In this document: positions 46,497-54,869 of the stretch, piece by piece | Layout: each line of letters opens with the position of its first letter | How positions within the stretch are numbered: the first letter of the stretch is position 1 | DNA from: Sphaerisporangium rufum | Lineage (GTDB): Bacteria > Actinomycetota > Actinomycetes > Streptosporangiales > Streptosporangiaceae | Length of the DNA: 64,000 nt | Reading direction: 5' to 3' | NCBI RefSeq assembly: GCF_016863395.1 | Contig: NZ_BOOU01000062.1 | Location: 1 to 64,000, forward strand | Position numbers and translations under genes: made by a program | Notes under the pieces: model-generated | The model's input: only the letters and a program-made list of their open reading frames with translations | The model's database searches: none | Told to the model about the DNA's origin: nothing

Positions 46497-47411
46497 CCGC
46501 CGTCGCCAGCTGCTCGTTGATCACATGTGCGTACACCCGGAGGGTGATCGCGGGATCGGCGTGGCCGAGCCGGGCGGTGACCACGTGAACCGGCACGCCG
46601 GCCAGCAGGAGCGTCGTCGCGTGGACGTGCCGGAGGTCGTGCAGCCTCGCATGAGGGAGCGGCGTCTTCGGCTTGGGGCGATCCTTGGGAGCGTTGTACG
46701 TCGCGATGAGCTTCGGGACCAACGATGTGACGGTGTCCGGGTAGATCGGCTCCCCCCAGCCGGTCGTGAACACGTAGTCGTCCGTGCCCTTCCACTCGTC
46801 GCCAGCCATCAGCTTCTCGGCGATTTGGCGGGCGCGGTGCTCCCGGAGGATCTGTGTCGTCTCCTCGTCCAGGCTCACCACGCGCGACCGGCCGCTCTTG
46901 GTGGTGCCTTCCACCCGCTTGCCGTCGATCACGGACGAGCTTCCCTTGATCCGGACTTCCGGTACGTCGAGGTCGATGTCTCGCCATCGAAGGTTGAGCA
47001 GCTCCCCGCGCCGAGCACCGGTGTACGCGGCGAGCCGGTAGAACGCGAACAGCCGATGCCCTTCGGCGACCTTGAGGAAACCCCGGAGCTACGCCGGAGT
47101 CCAGATGGTTCCCGGTGCGGCACGCTGGTTGCGCGGGAGCTTGGCACGTTCGGCGGGATTGTTCGGCAGTACCTCGTCAATGACGACCGCGTCCCGTAGC
47201 GCCTTGCGGAGGACCGTGTGAACGTGCGCGACCGTCGTCGGTGACAGCGGCTTGCCGTTCTTCCCGCCGCCGTTCAGCAGGTCCCGGTACAGCTTCGTGA
47301 TCGTCGCCGGCCGGACCGCCTGGAGCCGGAGGCGTCCGATCCGAGGGGCGAACGCCGCGGCCTCCTTCGCCAGGAGCTCGGCGATGTAGGTCTCTAGAGC
47401 CGAGAGGGGTC
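46456..47411 (-). pseudogene. int: Tyrosine integrase interrupted by an amber codon
   Basis: One continuous frame encodes a core-binding region (LRLQAVRPATITKLYRDLL; TVAHVHTVLRKALRDAVV) and, after a TAG at 47091-47089, the catalytic domain. That domain has AYTGARRGELLNLRW (catalytic Arg), HDLRHVHATTLLLAG (HxxR) and ARLGHADPAITLRVYAH (Tyr). The TAG follows IWTPA and precedes LRGFL, exactly where relatives read WTPxQL, so a CAG-to-TAG change would explain it. The N-terminal arm is also shortened, with no good start codon. Inferred: inactive recombinase of the island next to tRNA-Thr. Confidence 0.88.
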
Positions 47412-47958
47412 GCCCGAGTTCGACGGTGAAGACGCAACCGCTGTCGCCGCTGTTGTAGCGGTGCAGGAAGTCTCCGAGGGCATCGGTCCGTTCGTCATTG
47501 CGGCGTAGGGCCGTAGGTGGGCCGATTCCCTTACCAGGCGCCCGACGGGTCGAATCGATCCGTCCAACTGTGAAAGTTCGATACAGGCCTGGATGGTCCG
47601 GAGCATGCCGATTCTCGATCTTGGAACCGTGTTCGAGGCGCCAAGGCGGCCTGAAACTTACACGACGTCTAGGACCGCCTGATCTCATCAGGCGTGATGG
47701 GAGCCAGCCGACCGAAGTGATCCGATCTCTGTAGAACCCTGAGCATTGACGGGTGGGAGCCCGGGCCTTATGTGTGATGTCGGTCATGTCGTCGAACCGA
47801 TACGACGATCCCCTTACGAGGAGACAGGATGCCCCCTCAAGCCGTCGGCCTTCGCCGACGAACGGGGACGGCCTGAACGGCCGGGCGGTGGCGCCCGCGG
47901 AGGGGTGGCCGGCCCCGGGAAGTGCCTCACAAATGGGATTCACCCGAAAGGATCACCG
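47412..47958. other. 547-bp gap inside the island
   Basis: No gene is supported. It probably contains the missing integrase 5' end in decayed form and the promoter of the GH2 gene. An AAAGGA box at about 47946 serves the next ATG. Composition is less GC-rich than the flanking core genes. Confidence 0.5.
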
Positions 47959-50661
47959 ATGAAGCGGAGCGACCCCTCCTCCCGTCCTCGACGTACGGCG
48001 AGCAGGTGGCCGGCTGTGATGGCGGCCCTGCTGGTCGCGACGATCGGGGCTCAGCCGGCTGCGGCGGAACAGCGGTCCGCGCCGTCGGAGTCCACCGCGA
48101 CGGTCGCCGCCGCCGCTGGGGACATCGACGGCTTCACCGCGGGCAATGCCGCGATCGCCTCGGTCGATCTCGCCGGGACGTGGAGCTTCACCCCGGCGGG
48201 CCGGTCGACGACGTCGATCAAGGTGCCTGGAGGCGGCTGGTACAAGCAGGGGTTCACTGATGTGTCCCAGGCGGTGTACTCGCGTACGGTGACGGTGCCG
48301 GACTCGGGGCAACCGCAGTCGGCGTGGATCGAGTTCGGCGCCGTGAACCACCAGGCGACGTTGTCGGTGGACGGCCGGGTGGTCGCGACGCAGACCACGG
48401 CTTTCACCCCGTCGAAGTTCGACATCAGCGCCTACGCCGCGCCGGGCACCACTCATACGATCAGCGTCGACGTTAAGGGCCGCGGCGCGTTGAAGGCATC
48501 CAACGGCCGGTACCTGGTGCCCGACGCCGCCGAGTGGTCCGAGGCGGTCCCGCAGGGCATCTACCGCTCCGCGTTCCTACGGGTATATCCGGCCGTGTAC
48601 GTCAGTGACACCTTCATCCGTACGTCGGTGGCGAACCAGACCCTCGGCTACGACATGTGGGTGACCAACACCTCGACCAGCGCTCGATCGGTGACGGTGA
48701 CCGGCGAGCTCTCCTCCGACGGCGGCGGGACGTTCTCCTACCCGGCGCTGCCGTCGCGCACCGTGAACGTGGGGGCGCGGTCGACGGCCAAGGTCACGGT
48801 CGATTCCGTCGCGTGGAACCTCGGCAGCGCCTCGTACTGGTGGCCGAACGTCCCCTACCGGTCGGGCTACCGAGCCCAGCTTCACCGTCTCACGGTTCAC
48901 GCCGCGACCGACGACGGCCGGACGAGTGACGCGACCTACCGGTTCGGGTTCCGGGAGGCCACCCAGAACGGGGAGTATTACTACATCAACGGCGTCCGCA
49001 CGAACTTCCGTGGCGACAACCTTCAGGGTGCCGACTACGACCGGATCAACAACGGCGGCAAGGGCGACGCCTACGACACGCTGCCCGGCTTCCTTCCGCC
49101 TTCGTCGGGCAACGGCGGCTGGCCGCAGGCCGTGGACAACTACCAGCGGCTCAACTACAACGTGGTGCGCATCCACCAGGAGCCGGCCAGCCCGTACATG
49201 CTCGACGTGGCCGACGAGATGGGCCTGATGATCATCGATGAGGTCGCGATCCGCGGCTCCCAGTCCGGGCAGGATTGGATCACCGGGCACGACAACATGG
49301 TCAACCACGCCCGTGCGCTGGTCCTGCGCGACCGCAACCACCCCGCGGTCATCCGCTGGAGTCAGAACAACGAGCCGAACCAGAGCGGCCAGGATTCCGA
49401 ACAGTTCGAGAAGGACCTGTACGCGGCGATGAACGGCGCCGACGGCACCCGGCCGATCATCGTCGAGCTGGGCGTCGGCGCGAATCTCAACATGTATCCC
49501 GGGATGACGTACGCCAACTTCGCCGTGATCTCGCACTACGTCGACGGCTTTGGCAGGTACGGGGAGGGCCTGATCACCGTGAATGGGCGGCCCGAGGGTG
49601 AGGGCGAGTACATCTGGCCGGCATGCAACAACAAGCAGGGCTTTGAGTGGTTCGCCACGGCGACCCTGGCCAAGCGCGGCAAGGGCGCCGCTGATCTGCG
49701 TCCGTACACGCTGCTGTCCGCGTGGGCCAGCGTCGTGCCCGGCGTGCGGAGCACCGACTTCACCCCGGAGGAGGGCGGTCATCCTATCTACGGCGCGGAC
49801 AACCTCCCGAACCCCTGGAGCAACCCGCAGATCCAGCGCGTGCAGGCGGCGTTCAACCCGGTGGCAGCGGTCGATCTGCCGTACTGGTCGGCCTCCGGCG
49901 CCTCGGACTCCAACGGCACCTTCCCTCTGCCGCAGGCCGTGCCCACCTACGCCCGGAACGCCACGGTCACCCGGAACATCACCGTCTTCAACGACGACTT
50001 CGCCGACACTTCGGTGGGCTTCACCTGGACGGCGCGGCTCGACGCGCCGGACGGCGCGGTCGTCGCGTCCGGAAGCACGACCCTGACCGTCCCGCTCGGC
50101 TCGCGGGTCACCCAGCCGGTGTCCTTCACCACCCCGGCCACCGGCAACCGCGTGTACCTGCAGCTGTCGACCACGAAGTCCGGTAACCCCGTCTTCACCG
50201 ACGCGGTGGAGTACTTCAACCTCAGCGGAAGCGGCGGAAGCGGACCCGCACCGGGCACCTACCGCATCGTCAACCGCAACAGCGGCAAGCCGCTCGCCGT
50301 CGCGGGCAACTCCACCGCCGACGGCGCCAAGGTGGTCCAGCAGAGCGGCACCGCCACCTGGACCATCGCCACAACCTCCGACGGCTCCTATACCCTCAAG
50401 TTCGTCCCGAGTGGAAAGGTGCTCGACGTCAACGCCGGCAGCAGCACGGCCGGGCTGCAACTGCAGCAGTGGACGGCCAACGGCGGCACCAACCAGATGT
50501 GGTATCTGCGTTCCACCGGCAACGGCTACTACACCATCGTCAGCCGCAACAGCGGACTGGTGGCGGACGTCTCCGGTGCGTCGACGAGCGACGGGGCACA
50601 GGTCGTGCAGTGGGCCGCCAACGGCGGGAACAACCAGCAATGGCAACTGAACCCGAGTTGA
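47959..50661 (+). CDS. Secreted GH2-family glycoside hydrolase with ricin-type lectin domain
   Basis: The 900-aa exported enzyme has a signal peptide (about 1-37, RR near the start, ending AAAEQ), a GH2 sugar-binding jelly roll (about 60-215), an Ig-like GH2 domain (about 220-320) and a TIM barrel (about 320-640). Acid/base Glu472 lies in WSQNNEPN, and a candidate nucleophile lies around Glu546-550 in PEGEGEYIWPA. An Ig-like module and a C-terminal RicinB_lectin_2/CBM13-like domain (about 765-900) with repeated QxW motifs follow. Beta-galactosidase-like activity on plant or microbial glycans is plausible; the substrate is not decidable. It is the only intact cargo between the two island-end repeats. 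Confidence 0.85.
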   Translation: MKRSDPSSRPRRTASRWPAVMAALLVATIGAQPAAAEQRSAPSESTATVAAAAGDIDGFTAGNAAIASVDLAGTWSFTPAGRSTTSIKVPGGGWYKQGFTDVSQAVYSRTVTVPDSGQPQSAWIEFGAVNHQATLSVDGRVVATQTTAFTPSKFDISAYAAPGTTHTISVDVKGRGALKASNGRYLVPDAAEWSEAVPQGIYRSAFLRVYPAVYVSDTFIRTSVANQTLGYDMWVTNTSTSARSVTVTGELSSDGGGTFSYPALPSRTVNVGARSTAKVTVDSVAWNLGSASYWWPNVPYRSGYRAQLHRLTVHAATDDGRTSDATYRFGFREATQNGEYYYINGVRTNFRGDNLQGADYDRINNGGKGDAYDTLPGFLPPSSGNGGWPQAVDNYQRLNYNVVRIHQEPASPYMLDVADEMGLMIIDEVAIRGSQSGQDWITGHDNMVNHARALVLRDRNHPAVIRWSQNNEPNQSGQDSEQFEKDLYAAMNGADGTRPIIVELGVGANLNMYPGMTYANFAVISHYVDGFGRYGEGLITVNGRPEGEGEYIWPACNNKQGFEWFATATLAKRGKGAADLRPYTLLSAWASVVPGVRSTDFTPEEGGHPIYGADNLPNPWSNPQIQRVQAAFNPVAAVDLPYWSASGASDSNGTFPLPQAVPTYARNATVTRNITVFNDDFADTSVGFTWTARLDAPDGAVVASGSTTLTVPLGSRVTQPVSFTTPATGNRVYLQLSTTKSGNPVFTDAVEYFNLSGSGGSGPAPGTYRIVNRNSGKPLAVAGNSTADGAKVVQQSGTATWTIATTSDGSYTLKFVPSGKVLDVNAGSSTAGLQLQQWTANGGTNQMWYLRSTGNGYYTIVSRNSGLVADVSGASTSDGAQVVQWAANGGNNQQWQLNPS

Positions 50662-50701
50662 CCGGGCGACCCGGTTCGCGCCTGCTGCCGCGGCGTTGAC
50701 C

Positions 50702-50739
50702 GTTATCCCTGGCCGCTCGGCCCTGCGGCCAGGGGTAAC
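50702..50739 (+). terminator. Terminator of the GH2 gene
   Basis: GTTATCCCTGGCCGC (50702-50716) pairs with GCGGCCAGGGGTAAC (50725-50739), 15 bp with one T-G pair and an 8-nt loop, 40 bp after the stop. Confidence 0.8.
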
Positions 50740-50784
50740 GCGAGATGTCGACTTTGAACGTCGGCAAGCGACCACCACCGGGCA

Positions 50785-50900
50785 GGCTCCCAGCTCAAGG
50801 CCCCTTGCGATCTTCACAAGGGGCCTTTTGCTAACACCTTTGCTAACACCTTTGCTAACAGCGGCCATGCGGCGGCGCCTTTACGACGGCCAGATGTCCG
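50785..50900 (+). repeat. Right copy of island-end repeat with integrase 3' remnant
   Basis: Repeats 46387-46496: GGCTCCCAGCTCAA, the terminator hairpin (50797-50827), three instead of two gctaacaccttt-type units, and a decayed version of the last integrase codons. Because similarity continues into integrase coding sequence, this is more than a simple attR. It looks like the left end of a second, related element. Confidence 0.75.
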
Positions 50901-50922
50901 TGGCCGGCCTGCGGGTGAGCCG

Positions 50923-51840
50923 TCAGATGAGCGGGCTACGCCGCTCGATCATGGTGACGTCCCGCCAGACACCGTGATGGCGGCCGATGCGCTCACGAGT
51001 ACCGACGACCCGGAAGCCGGCGCGGGCGTGCAGGGCGAGGCTGGCGGAGTTCTCGGGAAAGATGCCGGACTGGATCGTCCAGAGGCCCGCCTGCTCGGTG
51101 GAGGCGATCAGGGCGTGCAGCAGGGCGAGGCCGACACCCCGGTTCCGGGCGTCCGGGTGGACGTAGACCGAATGCTCCACCACCCCCGAGTAGACGCAGC
51201 GGTCGGAGACGGCGGAGGCCGCGGCCCAGCCGAGCACGCGTCCGGCCTCGTCCAGGGCGACATGTCGATGATCCGCGAGCTTGGCGGCGTCGAACTCTTC
51301 CCAGGTGGGAGCGGCCGTCTCGAAGGTGGCCTGACCCTCGTCGATGCCGAGCCGGTAGATCGTGAGCACCTCGGCGGCGTGTTCGGGCGTCATGGCCACG
51401 ATGCGCGGCGACGCCGTGCCCGTCTCAGGCCCGGCCGAGGGAAGGATCTCGGTGATCAGGGCACGGATCCGCGTCTCGATCTCGTCGCGGATCGGCCGGA
51501 CGGCGTCCACCCCTTGCCCGGCGGGATCGTCCAGTCGCCAGTCCAGGTAACGCTTGCCGGGGAAGAACGGGCAGGCGTCCCCGCAGCCCATGGTGATGAC
51601 CACGTCGCTCGCCTGGACCGCTTCCGCGGTGAGCACCTTGGGGATCTCGGCGGAGATGTCGATGCCCACCTCCTTCATCGCCTCGACCACGGCCGGGTTC
51701 ACCGTCTCGGCGGGGGCGGAGCCGGCGGAGCGGACCTGGACCCGGCCTCGCGCCAGGTGGGTGAGGAACGCGGCGGCCATCTGCGAGCGCCCGGCGTTGT
51801 GCACGCAGACGAACAGCACGGACGGAGCGGTGGTGCTCAT
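50923..51840 (-). CDS. ArsC-ArsN fusion: arsenate reductase plus GNAT acetyltransferase
   Basis: Two full domains are joined in 305 aa. Residues 1-135 are a low-molecular-weight phosphatase-type arsenate reductase with P-loop VCVHNAGRS (Cys12, Arg18) and a second Cys pair in MGCGDACPFFPG (Cys86, Cys90). Residues about 145-300 are a GNAT domain of the ArsN1/phosphinothricin acetyltransferase group (IDEGQATFET; acetyl-CoA loop VHPDARNRGVGLALL). ArsN1 enzymes acetylate arsinothricin and like compounds. The ATG overlaps the aquaporin stop (ATGA). A single protein would thus handle arsenate and an organoarsenical. Confidence 0.85.
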   Translation of the reverse strand: MSTTAPSVLFVCVHNAGRSQMAAAFLTHLARGRVQVRSAGSAPAETVNPAVVEAMKEVGIDISAEIPKVLTAEAVQASDVVITMGCGDACPFFPGKRYLDWRLDDPAGQGVDAVRPIRDEIETRIRALITEILPSAGPETGTASPRIVAMTPEHAAEVLTIYRLGIDEGQATFETAAPTWEEFDAAKLADHRHVALDEAGRVLGWAAASAVSDRCVYSGVVEHSVYVHPDARNRGVGLALLHALIASTEQAGLWTIQSGIFPENSASLALHARAGFRVVGTRERIGRHHGVWRDVTMIERRSPLI

Positions 51841-52622
51841 GGGCGGGAACTTCCTTGCTCGGCGAGGGCGGGTGAGGCGGCGTCACGGGGAGAGGATCGG
51901 CGGGTATCCGTGGTGTCGTGGGGTGCTGGGCTCGCGGGAGAGGAGCCGAAGACTACGTCGACCAGGACCAGGCCGGCAACGGCGCCGAGGAGCTGGGCGA
52001 CGATGAACGGGCCGATCGAGGCCGGAGCGATGCCCGCGTAGGTGTCGGTGAACGCCCGGCCGACCGTGACGGCCGGGTTGGCGAAGCCGGTGGAGGAGGT
52101 GAACCAGTAGGCCGCCCCGATATAGGCGGCCACGGCGGCGGGCGCGAAGCGGGCGTGACCCGTGCGCGCCAGTCCGAATATCACCACGATCAACCCGGCG
52201 GTCGCCACCACTTCGGCAAGCCAGAGATGACCCGCGTACCGCGGATGGGCGGACCAGGTCACCAGGGGGCGAGCGAACATCGCGTCGGCCAGCACCGATC
52301 CACCGACCGCACCGCCCACCTGAGCCGCAGCGTAGGCGGCGACCTCACGCAACGGCGGCCCCTGACCGTCTCGGCGTCCGGTCCACCAGGCCGCGAGCGA
52401 GACCAGGGGGTTGAAATGCGCGCCGGAGACCGGCCCGAACACGGCGATCAACACGCCGAGCCCCAAGACGGTGGCCAGCGAATTCGCCAGCAGGGCGACG
52501 CCGCCGTCCTGCGTCAGCTCGGCGGCCTGGATGCCCGAGCCGACCACCACCGCGACCAGCGCGCCCGTGCCGATGACCTCGGCGGCCAGGCGCCGGCCCA
52601 AGGGAATGTCGTTCCCGGTCAC
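51837..52622 (-). CDS. MIP/aquaporin-family channel (AqpS-like)
   Basis: The 261-aa protein has six membrane helices and two half-helix motifs: GAHFNPLVSLA (NPL instead of NPA) and GFANPAVTVGRAFTDT (NPA with Arg). Aquaglyceroporins inside ars operons, such as rhizobial AqpS, pass As(III) out of the cell after arsenate reduction. No ArsB or Acr3 pump is encoded here, so this channel is the only visible efflux route. The GTG start overlaps the arsR stop (GTGA), which also rules out the longer upstream frame. Confidence 0.85.
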   Translation of the reverse strand: MTGNDIPLGRRLAAEVIGTGALVAVVVGSGIQAAELTQDGGVALLANSLATVLGLGVLIAVFGPVSGAHFNPLVSLAAWWTGRRDGQGPPLREVAAYAAAQVGGAVGGSVLADAMFARPLVTWSAHPRYAGHLWLAEVVATAGLIVVIFGLARTGHARFAPAAVAAYIGAAYWFTSSTGFANPAVTVGRAFTDTYAGIAPASIGPFIVAQLLGAVAGLVLVDVVFGSSPASPAPHDTTDTRRSSPRDAASPALAEQGSSRP

Positions 52623-52990
52623 CCGCGGGTCGCGGTGGAGGCGGGAGCCTGGAGCAGGGTGGACAGGCGGTTCAACGCGATCGGACGCACCCAGTAGTAG
52701 ACCCATGTGCCGCGCCGCTCGGAGCCGACCAGACCCGCCTCTCGCAGGACTTTGAGGTGGTGGGAGATCGTCGGCTGGGACACGTCGAACGGGCCGGTCA
52801 GGTCGCACACGCATGCCTCCCCGCCCTCGTAGGAGGCGATCAGGGAGAGCAGCCGAAGCCGTACCGGGTCGGCCAGGGCCTTGAACATGCGTGCCAGCTC
52901 GGCCGCGTCCGTCTCGCCCAGCGGTTCACGGGCGATCGGGCTACAGCACGCCGCTGCCAGGTCGAGGACCGGCAGTTCTTGTTTCGACAT
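52619..52990 (-). CDS. arsR: ArsR-family arsenic-responsive repressor
   Basis: The 123-aa winged-helix protein has FKALADPVRLRLLSL and recognition helix VSQPTISHHLKVLREAGLV. Metal ligands may come from adjacent Cys15-Cys16 near the N-terminus (AAACCSPIA), the arrangement known from Corynebacterium ArsR, and from Cys60/Cys62 in ACVCDL, the classical alpha-3 motif. Both sets being present is unusual. It is the first gene of arsR-aquaporin-arsC::arsN and is divergent from arsI. Confidence 0.92.
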   Translation of the reverse strand: MSKQELPVLDLAAACCSPIAREPLGETDAAELARMFKALADPVRLRLLSLIASYEGGEACVCDLTGPFDVSQPTISHHLKVLREAGLVGSERRGTWVYYWVRPIALNRLSTLLQAPASTATRG

Positions 52991-53036
52991 GGCTCTATGT
53001 TGACATGAGTCGAATCAGCATGGCAATCTCGCTGTA

Positions 53037-53050
53037 TCGACAATCGTCGA
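53037..53050. promoter_or_regulatory. Candidate ArsR operator
   Basis: TCGAC-AATC-GTCGA is a perfect inverted repeat in the arsR/arsI divergent promoter, in AT-richer DNA with TTGACA nearby (about 53000). ArsR probably controls both directions from here. Confidence 0.5.
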
Positions 53051-53078
53051 AACAGCCCATCTCCGAGGGGAGACCGCC

Positions 53079-53552
53079 ATGTCCCGTGTTCAGCTCGCGC
53101 TGCGTGTCGCCGACCTGGAAGGCTCGATCGCCTTCTACTCGAAGTTGTTCGGCACCGAGCCCGCCAAGCTCCGCCCCGGCTACGCCAACTTCGCCATCGC
53201 CGAGCCGCCGCTGAAGCTGGTGCTCATCGAAGGCGAGGCCGGCCAGGAGACCCGCATGGACCACCTCGGCGTCGAGGTCGAGGACACCGCCCAGGTCGAG
53301 GCCGCCACCCGGCGGCTGAAGGACGCCGGGCTCGCGACGTTCGAGGAGAACGACACCTCCTGTTGCTACGCCCTGCAGGACAAGGTCTGGGTGCACGGCC
53401 CTGGTGCCGAACCCTGGGAGGTCTACGTGGTCAAGGCCGACGCCGGCACCCTCGGCAAGTCAGCCGTGGCCGACTCGCAGGCGTCCTGCGTCTGCGGGCA
53501 GGACGACAAGGCCGAGGCGGCGCCGTCCGCCGCCCGAGGCGGATGCTGCTGA
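53079..53552 (+). CDS. ArsI/CadI-type VOC protein (C-As lyase candidate)
   Basis: The 157-aa vicinal-oxygen-chelate protein is close to mycobacterial CadI. Expected metal ligands are Gln5, His62 (RMDHLGVEV) and Glu114 (EPWEVYV). The vicinal Cys95-Cys96 in NDTSCCYALQDKVWV matches the methylarsenite-binding pair of ArsI, which cleaves the C-As bond of trivalent organoarsenicals. Extra Cys residues occur at the C-terminus (SCVCG, GGCC). GAGGGGAG precedes the ATG. CadI-like proteins are also induced by cadmium, so activity on organoarsenicals is likely but not proven. Confidence 0.85.
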   Translation: MSRVQLALRVADLEGSIAFYSKLFGTEPAKLRPGYANFAIAEPPLKLVLIEGEAGQETRMDHLGVEVEDTAQVEAATRRLKDAGLATFEENDTSCCYALQDKVWVHGPGAEPWEVYVVKADAGTLGKSAVADSQASCVCGQDDKAEAAPSAARGGCC

Positions 53553-53554
53553 AG

Positions 53555-53982
53555 GCTGGGAGATACTTGCCCGGCAGCGGTTCGCCCCCCTGCCGGCTAC
53601 CACGTCGGGGCTGGCATTGCTGCTCGACCCTCAGGTCGTCATCCTGGACGAGCCGACGACCGCGCTCGACGTCGTGGTGCAGCGCGCCATCCTGCGCGAG
53701 ATCCTCGAGTTCCGTGGGCGGTTGGGGTGTGCGGTCCTGTTCATCACGCATGATCTGCCGTTGCTGCTGGAGGTGAGCGACCGCATCGCGATCATGCGGG
53801 ACGGGGAGATCGTCGAGTTGGCCCCGGCCACCAAGATCCTCGCCGACCCGGAGGACGCCTACACCCGGCACCTGCTGGACTCGTTCCCCAGCCTCACCGG
53901 CGAGCGTGATGACCTGATCCGACCCGCCGCGCCGGAACCCGCGCCCGCCGGCGAGGCGGCACCACCGGGAGGTGACCGATGA
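53555..53982 (+). pseudogene. OppD-type ABC ATPase, 5' half deleted
   Basis: The frame contains only the end of a peptide-transporter ATPase: Walker B LDPQVVILDEPTTALD, switch His in FITHDLPLLLEVSDRIAIM and the oligopeptide C-terminal pattern YTRHLLDSFP. Walker A, the Q-loop and the LSGGQ signature are missing, so it cannot bind ATP properly. Homology starts about 55 bp after the arsI stop, which marks the right edge of the arsenic segment. It overlaps the following intact ATPase (ATGA). Confidence 0.85.
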
Positions 53983-54869
53983 GCATCACGCTCGAGGTGG
54001 CCGGGCTGGTCAAGGACTTCCGCGTTCGCGGTGGACCACGCCGCACCCGGCTGCGTGCGGTCGATCACGTCTCGTTCACCATCCCGCCCGGCCGCACCCT
54101 GGGCCTGGTGGGCGAGTCGGGTTCCGGCAAGTCCACCATCGCCCGCATGATCACCGGGCTGGCGGAGCCGACCGCCGGTCACGTCGTGCTGCGCGACGCG
54201 GCCGGCCGGCCGGTGCCGCGCGGCGCCCACCAGGAACACGTGCAGATGGTGTTCCAGGATCCCTTCGCCGCGCTGAACCCCTTCCACACCGTCGAGCACC
54301 ACCTGGCCCGGCCGCTGCGCCTGCACCGGCGTGCCCGGGACCGGGTGGACGCCTCGCGGCGGGTGCTGGAACTGCTGGACCGGGTCGCCCTCCCGGCCGA
54401 GCAGATCGTGCACCGCAGGCCGCACGAGCTGTCCGGCGGGCAGCGCCAGCGGGTCGCCATCGCCCGGGCGCTCGCCCCCGGGCCGCAGGTGATCGTCGCC
54501 GACGAGCCGGTGTCCATGCTCGACGTCTCCGTCCGGCTCGGCATCCTCCGGTTGCTGGCCCGCCTGCAGCGGGAGGAGGACCTCGCGGTCCTGTACATCA
54601 CCCACGACCTGGCCACCGCCCGGCACTTCTCCGACGACATCCTCGTCCTCTACCAGGGGCGCGTCGTCGAGCGGGGACCGGCCGACGACGTGATCCTCGG
54701 TCCGCGGCACCCGTACACCAGGCTGCTGGCCGCCGCGTCGCCCGATCCGCGGGGCGGGCGCCGCGCGCTGGACGTCGATCCCGCCGCGGTCGTCGCGTCC
54801 GGCGAGATGGGGGTGTACGACCATCACACCGGACGATGGGAGGATCACAGCGGCCGCCCGATGACCTGA
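53979..54869 (+). CDS. OppF-type peptide ABC transporter ATPase
   Basis: The intact 296-aa ATPase has Walker A GESGSGKST (about 45-53), Q-loop QMVFQDPF, signature LSGGQRQR (about 151-158), Walker B VIVADEP and the oligopeptide tail HPYTRLLAA. It normally pairs with OppD and needs OppABC partners, none of which are in the window. With the 5' neighbour truncated, the gene is probably an orphan left by the island insertion, and may be poorly expressed. Confidence 0.9.
   Translation: MSITLEVAGLVKDFRVRGGPRRTRLRAVDHVSFTIPPGRTLGLVGESGSGKSTIARMITGLAEPTAGHVVLRDAAGRPVPRGAHQEHVQMVFQDPFAALNPFHTVEHHLARPLRLHRRARDRVDASRRVLELLDRVALPAEQIVHRRPHELSGGQRQRVAIARALAPGPQVIVADEPVSMLDVSVRLGILRLLARLQREEDLAVLYITHDLATARHFSDDILVLYQGRVVERGPADDVILGPRHPYTRLLAAASPDPRGGRRALDVDPAAVVASGEMGVYDHHTGRWEDHSGRPMT

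Noticed and set aside
47412-47943. N-terminal part of an open frame joined to the integrase core region
   Set aside because: The residues have no integrase similarity and include decayed sequence, so this is not a real start of the integrase.
50785-50800. A second tRNA-Thr 3' fragment
   Set aside because: Only the last four tRNA bases (GGCT) are repeated. No T-arm is present.
48577-50868. A 763-codon minus-strand frame over the GH2 gene
   Set aside because: Antisense shadow of the GH2 gene, starting inside the island-end repeat. No homology.
46387-50900. CRISPR-like repeats
   Set aside because: There are two long direct repeats and a few 12-bp units, with no regular repeat-spacer array and no cas genes.
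53404-53552. In-frame upstream extension of the OppD remnant inside arsI
   Set aside because: It overlaps arsI in another frame and does not supply Walker A. The gene is truncated, not extended.
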